From positions 20,026,001 to 20,090,000 of the forward strand of contig CM114273.1 of assembly GCA_050084515.1 (NCBI GenBank): 64,000 nt of DNA, given 5' to 3'. This stretch comes from Blasia pusilla. Taxonomy: Eukaryota; Marchantiophyta; Marchantiopsida; Blasiales. The position numbers and the translations under genes are program-made. Positions 59,998-64,000 of the stretch are shown here, in pieces; position 1 is the stretch's first letter, and every line of letters starts with the position of its first letter. Under the pieces are notes generated by a model that did no database searches, was not told the origin of the DNA, and saw nothing but the letters and a program-made list of their open reading frames with translations.

Positions 59998-61275
59998 TCA
60001 CATACTTGAACAAATTGGTTCACCTACAATGACAATAGCATTAACCTCTTTTGTGCCTCCCTCTCTGTGTGGACCAGTTGGTGCAATGCCAACAACTGTA
60101 TCTAGTCCTCTTATTGTATGAACACCCTTGGCAACCTGTGGAAGAACTAGAGGCAAGGGCATAATAGTGACCAACTTTAGAGAGGGTGCACTCTCCCCTG
60201 AAGGTGGTCTAGTGATTGGGTGAGGAAAGGATACACTCAATGGCATAGAGGCAGATGCTCCAATTGGAGTAGGATCTCGATCACTAACTCCATGAGGAGA
60301 GGATACAACTCTTGAATTTTGAGATCTCTCCCTGCAACCCCTTATATCCTCATGGTTCCTTCTCAAGCTCATGGAAATCAATTCCATCAACTTTGTGAAG
60401 TTCTCTTCTTGATTAGCAATAGCAGTATGTATGCTTGCCTTTACCACGTCCAAGCGGTTGGAAAATGCATCCATGCGATCAATTTTGTAAGTCAGAGACT
60501 CAGGAAAAAACTCCTCCATGGACTTTAATCGTGTAGAGATCTCTGTCACCTCATATGATCTTGTATCCTGAAACACAAGACCATCATCTCAGTCCATATC
60601 AAAAAGCATGTACTAGAAATACACTAGAGTCACTTCAACTCTATAAAAACCAAATGCAAATACCTGCTTGGACATTGTCTTTGTACCATGACTTCTTTGG
60701 TTCTTTGCCCCCTCATGCACTTGCGTCTTAGTAGTGGTTTGCCCCTTCTCTTTTCTCTATGAGATATGTTACACCAACCAAGTTTAGTTTATCAAATATC
60801 GGCCCAAACCAAAATTATATGATGGATCAAGAAATTGAAGATGGCTCCTTCAATATTATTCATACTATGCGCTCTGCGATTGGAGCATTCCCTTTTCTTC
60901 TGGCAAGGTTTGGATTGGCCACCGTTGCCCGTGCCTTCGACATCTGCTCACTCTTTGTCTTCACATTCTCACTCATGAAGTGGGCTAGTAATCTCCCCCA
61001 TTGGTTGGGATCTACATGAAGTGGTGGGGCCACTTTCTTGCCTCCTCTAGCTTCTTTCCATATCTGACGTAATCTAGATCTTTCCGTCTTCGGTATTCGT
61101 TGTGCATATTCCTCCAGACATGGAATAGCGACCCCATTTCCAACATATTCCCATCTAGCAGCAATCTCCACTGTGAATTTTTCCTGCCAGCACTCTGATG
61201 ATTGAAATTCAATGTTGGTTGATGATTCTCAAGGATATGATGAGCACATATTTTCAAGAAAGTTTCAAAAGACAC
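59998..61275 (-). pseudogene. Ptta/En/Spm-type ORF of the CACTA-like element
   Basis: Two minus-strand parts. 61,275-60,860 (two overlapping frames) contains IPCLEEYAQRIPKTERSRL, then DPNQWGRLLAHF and a Ser/Asn/Arg pattern followed by ARRKGNAPIAERI. This is the arrangement of the plant Transposase_24 (Ptta/En/Spm) domain, with a Trp, a run of spaced polar residues and a closing Gly. 60,576-59,998 (192 codons) is a helical, coiled-coil-like then Pro/Ser-rich tail. They are probably exons of one gene or a frameshifted copy. Its role in transposition is not established for the family. Confidence 0.5.
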
Positions 61276-62470
61276 ATGCCTAAAAACTTCTATTGCAAAA
61301 GAAATAAATACATCAGTTAATATATCTCACCACATAACTTAACTTGATTCTTTTTGTTGTATTGGTTGCACAACCTTTAATATATATAGCTTAACAAACC
61401 AAGTTAGAACGTGTTGGGTTCCCAACCAACACATCATCCAATAATTAAACGAAAGTCATCTTGAGAGGTAATAAGATCAAGCTGTGAAAAAGAGGTTGCT
61501 TATGGAGTAGAAGGTATGACATGTAGTAGCTCTTGCCCACACATACTATAACATAAGTGCAAGGTATCCTAGGAGCACGAATCTATGTCTTTTTCACGTG
61601 ATGAACCCTACAACTCCATCAACATTAAATAAGCTTTATACTACCCTTGTATGTTTCTATTGAAAGACATAAATCCACATTAGGGCAACTCACAACCCTC
61701 TATGACAAGGAAGATTCATGTCGCCTCTTATCACATGCATTTTTTCTTTGTATCTTTCAAAAAGGAAAGCTATAAATTTTAATGTAAGAAACAAGATAAA
61801 ATCCACTTCATTGTAAAACAAACGAGGACAAAGAAAGGTAATTAAATCCCAAGAAGGGAAGGAGTCAATAAAGGCAAAAAGGAATACAAAAAGAAAGTGG
61901 CAACAAGCCAACACAAGTCACATCAACGAGCTATATGATTAATAATAAATTTTTTTGACAAGAACACTAGCTAGTGGTTGATCTAATGTGAACGCACAAA
62001 CGAGGTGCACGACCCCTAACCATTGCGGCTCGATGTATCAACGCCAAAGATTGTGCATGTTTTAAAGCCACCAAGATCCATTGTCGAAAATAAGTAGTGA
62101 CTATGGAGAGAGAAGGACTACGAGAAGGGGCAATGTGTGATTCTTGAGGGAATGGTGAGCATACGTAATCATGAAAGTATCAAAAGATACATGTAAGTGC
62201 CCAAATACTTCCACTACAAAAGGAATAAATCCATTGGTTGTATGTCTCACCGCATAATTTAACTCTTTAATTCTTGTTGTTGTATTGACCATAGAACCTT
62301 TACTATATGCAGCCCAACACACCAAGTCAAAACGTGTTGGATTAGCAACCATCAATATGACCCAATAAACAAAAGCCACCTCGAAACATGACAAGATACA
62401 CTCTTTGATGAGAGGTTGCTTATAGAGTAGAAGGTAGGATATGTACCTACTCTTGCCCAATGGTGTACCC
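61200..62470. repeat. Direct repeat pair of about 330 bp
   Basis: 61,200-61,540 and 62,130-62,470 align with gaps: GATTCT-AGG-A-GA-GAGCA, TCAAAAGA-ACATG, CTCACC-CATAA-TTAAC, AACGTGTTGG and GAGGTTGCTTAT-GAGTAGAAGGTA. The 590 bp between them have no gene. They may be two remnants of the same transposon. Confidence 0.55.
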
Positions 62471-62499
62471 TATGGTATAAGCCCCTAAGGTTATCTCCT

Positions 62500-62880
62500 C
62501 TCTAATCATATCATGGATTGTCGTTTGTTCTCCACCATATGCACATCAGAGAATGTGGATATCCTTTGCAATCCTGTGTACACAATTTAGCACACCTAAA
62601 ACATAAGATTGAGGAAGTCCAAGATAAATACATTTCCTTGGTGTTGTGCGCATACACATCGTTATACAACCCAAATAGCTGGTCACATCTACACACCACA
62701 CAACATCGAGCTTCTTCAACATACGGGTAGATCCATAAATAAATGAAATACACTCACCCATATACACCGAGATCCCCAAAAAATCAAGAGTAGTAAAAGC
62801 GGTTCACTTGGGCTAAAACTCCACTCATGAATCTACATTGGCATATCGAACCACATTGTAACCATCCTTTGTTAGTCATA
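62500..62880 (-). repeat. Family A repeat fragment, reversed
   Basis: Its reverse complement matches the 3' end of family A (ATGTGGTTCGATATGCC, then TACTACTCTTGATTTT) and then the 40,212-40,360 continuation (GGATCTACCCGTATGTTG). Short open frames on both strands are incidental. Confidence 0.6.
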
Positions 62881-63244
62881 ATTAAGTTATAATCAATGAC
62901 ATGAAGCGCATAAGTGGGAAAGAATCAACCAAAAAGAGAAAAGACAAGAGACATGAGATAAAGGTGAGAGTAGGGCCATACGTTGGTGAAAAGGAAGATA
63001 AGGATGAGGTGGAGGAAGATGAAGTTGGGACATTAGAGTCCAAAAGAGATCCTCTCATGCTATGAGAATATGACATGTGGCATAAGGATAGGTAGAGCTA
63101 ATTTATCTTCATTGTACCTATCTCTAAGTATATAAAGGAAGAGGAGAGGGCTCAAGGGACATTCTACCTTTGAGCAACTCTAGAATGGTTTCGTGAGCTA
63201 GAGAGTTATAATGATATCAGAGCAAGGTTGCTCTTCCAACGAGA

Positions 63245-63514
63245 GTGGATTGTTCCTTGGAGAGAGATCAGAATCCCAACATGCAAGGGATTGCTCCCCG
63301 AACCGACGGGGTCGGGGTTCGTAGAGGAGGGAGAGAATTTGAAGTCCGCAGAGATATACGCCAATGTTTTGTGTGTGGTAGATATGGTCATATAGCCATG
63401 AATTATCGTCTTCGTAGGCTAAAAAATAGATCATATTGTCGCCCTCCTAATCATCTTGAAGGAGGACACATGAAGGAAGATGACGAAGAAGGCAGCAATG
63501 CCAACCATCAGTAA
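63245..63514 (+). pseudogene. gag remnant with damaged zinc knuckle
   Basis: An open frame with a basic stretch and CFVCGRYGHIAMNY, a CCHC zinc knuckle whose last Cys is Tyr. The knuckle starts about 150 bp after the primer-binding site, so nearly all of capsid/matrix is missing. Not functional as gag. Confidence 0.65.
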
Positions 63515-63576
63515 TTGCGCCTTGCGGATATACTGGTTTTAACAAAAGGAGGAAAGGCGAGGGTCGACACAAACAT

Positions 63577-63795
63577 ATGGAGATGAATGGTTTGAAGAAA
63601 GGAGAAACGCATCTCAGTGTTATAGATGGGGAAGTAGAAGGATCCCAAGTTAGAGTGTTGATTGATCCTAGGGCAACAGAAAACTTCCTTTCGAGAGCCA
63701 TAGTTATGAAATTGGGCTTAGCTTTAGAGAGGGATCAAAAAGAAGAGGTAGAATTACCAAACGGGCAAACAGAAAAGATTGAGAAGCTTCCTTGA
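63577..63795 (+). pseudogene. Retrotransposon aspartic protease fragment
   Basis: A protease-like stretch with VLIDPRATENFLS where the family has Asp-Ser/Thr-Gly-Ala: the catalytic Asp is present but the following Ser/Thr-Gly is Pro-Arg, which should abolish activity. After a stop, DIILGMPSMEV and NPEVDW, typical of the protease C-terminal region, continue in frame with further stops. Confidence 0.75.
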
Positions 63796-64000
63796 AGGGT
63801 AGACTTGAGGATAGGAAAGTATTAGGAAGAGTTGGAGATGAAGGTGATTAGATTAGCACATTATGATATTATCTTGGGAATGCCTTCGATGGAAGTGTAT
63901 AATCCAGAAGTAGATTGGAGAAAATAGATTGTGAAGGCCCGAGAGCGGAAGCTTTACAGAGATAGAGTCGGATCACGTCGTAGAACCCTATCCCTATGTA

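Larger units (their letters stand above)
57933..61275 (-). mobile_element. CACTA (En/Spm)-like transposon, one terminus visible
   Basis: CACTAGTACAAAACCC at 57,933 has the form of a CACTA-element end. It is followed by 300 bp of subterminal repeats and, further in, by Ptta-type coding sequence on the minus strand. The opposite terminus was not found inside the window; 61,275 is simply where coding resemblance ends. The transposase proper was not seen, so the element is truncated or non-autonomous. Confidence 0.5.
62881..64000 (+). mobile_element. Decayed Ty3-type LTR retrotransposon, left end
   Basis: 63,129-63,136 is a TATATAAA promoter box in a probable 5' LTR whose start is not defined. 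63,212-63,227 (TGATATCAGAGCAAGG) is a primer-binding site complementary to the initiator tRNA-Met 3' end. A short gag remnant and protease follow, then in-frame stops up to the window edge. Reverse transcriptase would lie beyond the window. Confidence 0.75.

Overview
The window is nuclear DNA from a land plant, or a close streptophyte relative. It has intron-bearing genes with GT-AG junctions, a plant-specific small GTPase (LIP1) and F-box/kelch protein (SKIP4), plant-type tRNA-Pro genes, and AT-rich intergenic DNA filled with Copia, Ty3, CACTA-like and Helitron-like remnants. The decisive clue is an apparently intact 23-exon gene for IFT121/WDR35, a ciliary transport protein. Flowering plants and conifers have no motile sperm and lack IFT genes, so the source should be a lineage with flagellated sperm (bryophyte, lycophyte, fern, cycad or Ginkgo). 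Choosing among these is beyond what I can see.

Layout. 1-86: the 5' end of an unidentified minus-strand gene running off the left edge. 4.1-6.3 kb: a single-exon BSD-domain protein gene (+). 11.05-13.9 kb: a SKIP4-like F-box/kelch gene (-) with a long spliced leader. 14-17.1 kb: repeats. 17.17-22.0 kb: a seven-exon LIP1 gene (-). 23.6-29.8 kb: AT-rich repeat territory with a decayed Copia reverse transcriptase/RNase H (-). 29.86-34.06 kb: a rearranged, inverted, permuted copy of DNA from the BSD-SKIP4 region, itself carrying inserted transposon pieces. 34.5-35.2 kb: three tandem tRNA-Pro-type genes, one with a Leu-type AAG anticodon. 35.36-53.59 kb: IFT121 (+). 53.6-57.9 kb: no recognisable gene. 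57.9-61.3 kb: a CACTA/Ptta-like element. 61.2-64 kb: repeats and a decayed Ty3-type element entering from the LTR side.

The four complete genes look like independent housekeeping loci rather than a pathway: BSD protein, SCF substrate receptor, a circadian/cytoskeletal GTPase and a flagellar transport subunit. The most unusual structure is the 29.86-34.06 kb segment. It joins the SKIP4 leader (about 13.40 kb) directly to the middle of the BSD coding sequence (about 5.41 kb), the junction expected if an 8-kb piece had been circularised or tandemly duplicated before insertion. Two further oddities concern IFT121. The tRNA-Pro array appears to have been duplicated together with the IFT121 promoter and start of exon 1. 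The splice acceptor and start of exon 3 also exist as about four degenerate tandem copies in the preceding intron. All alignments were made by eye, and no percentages are claimed.
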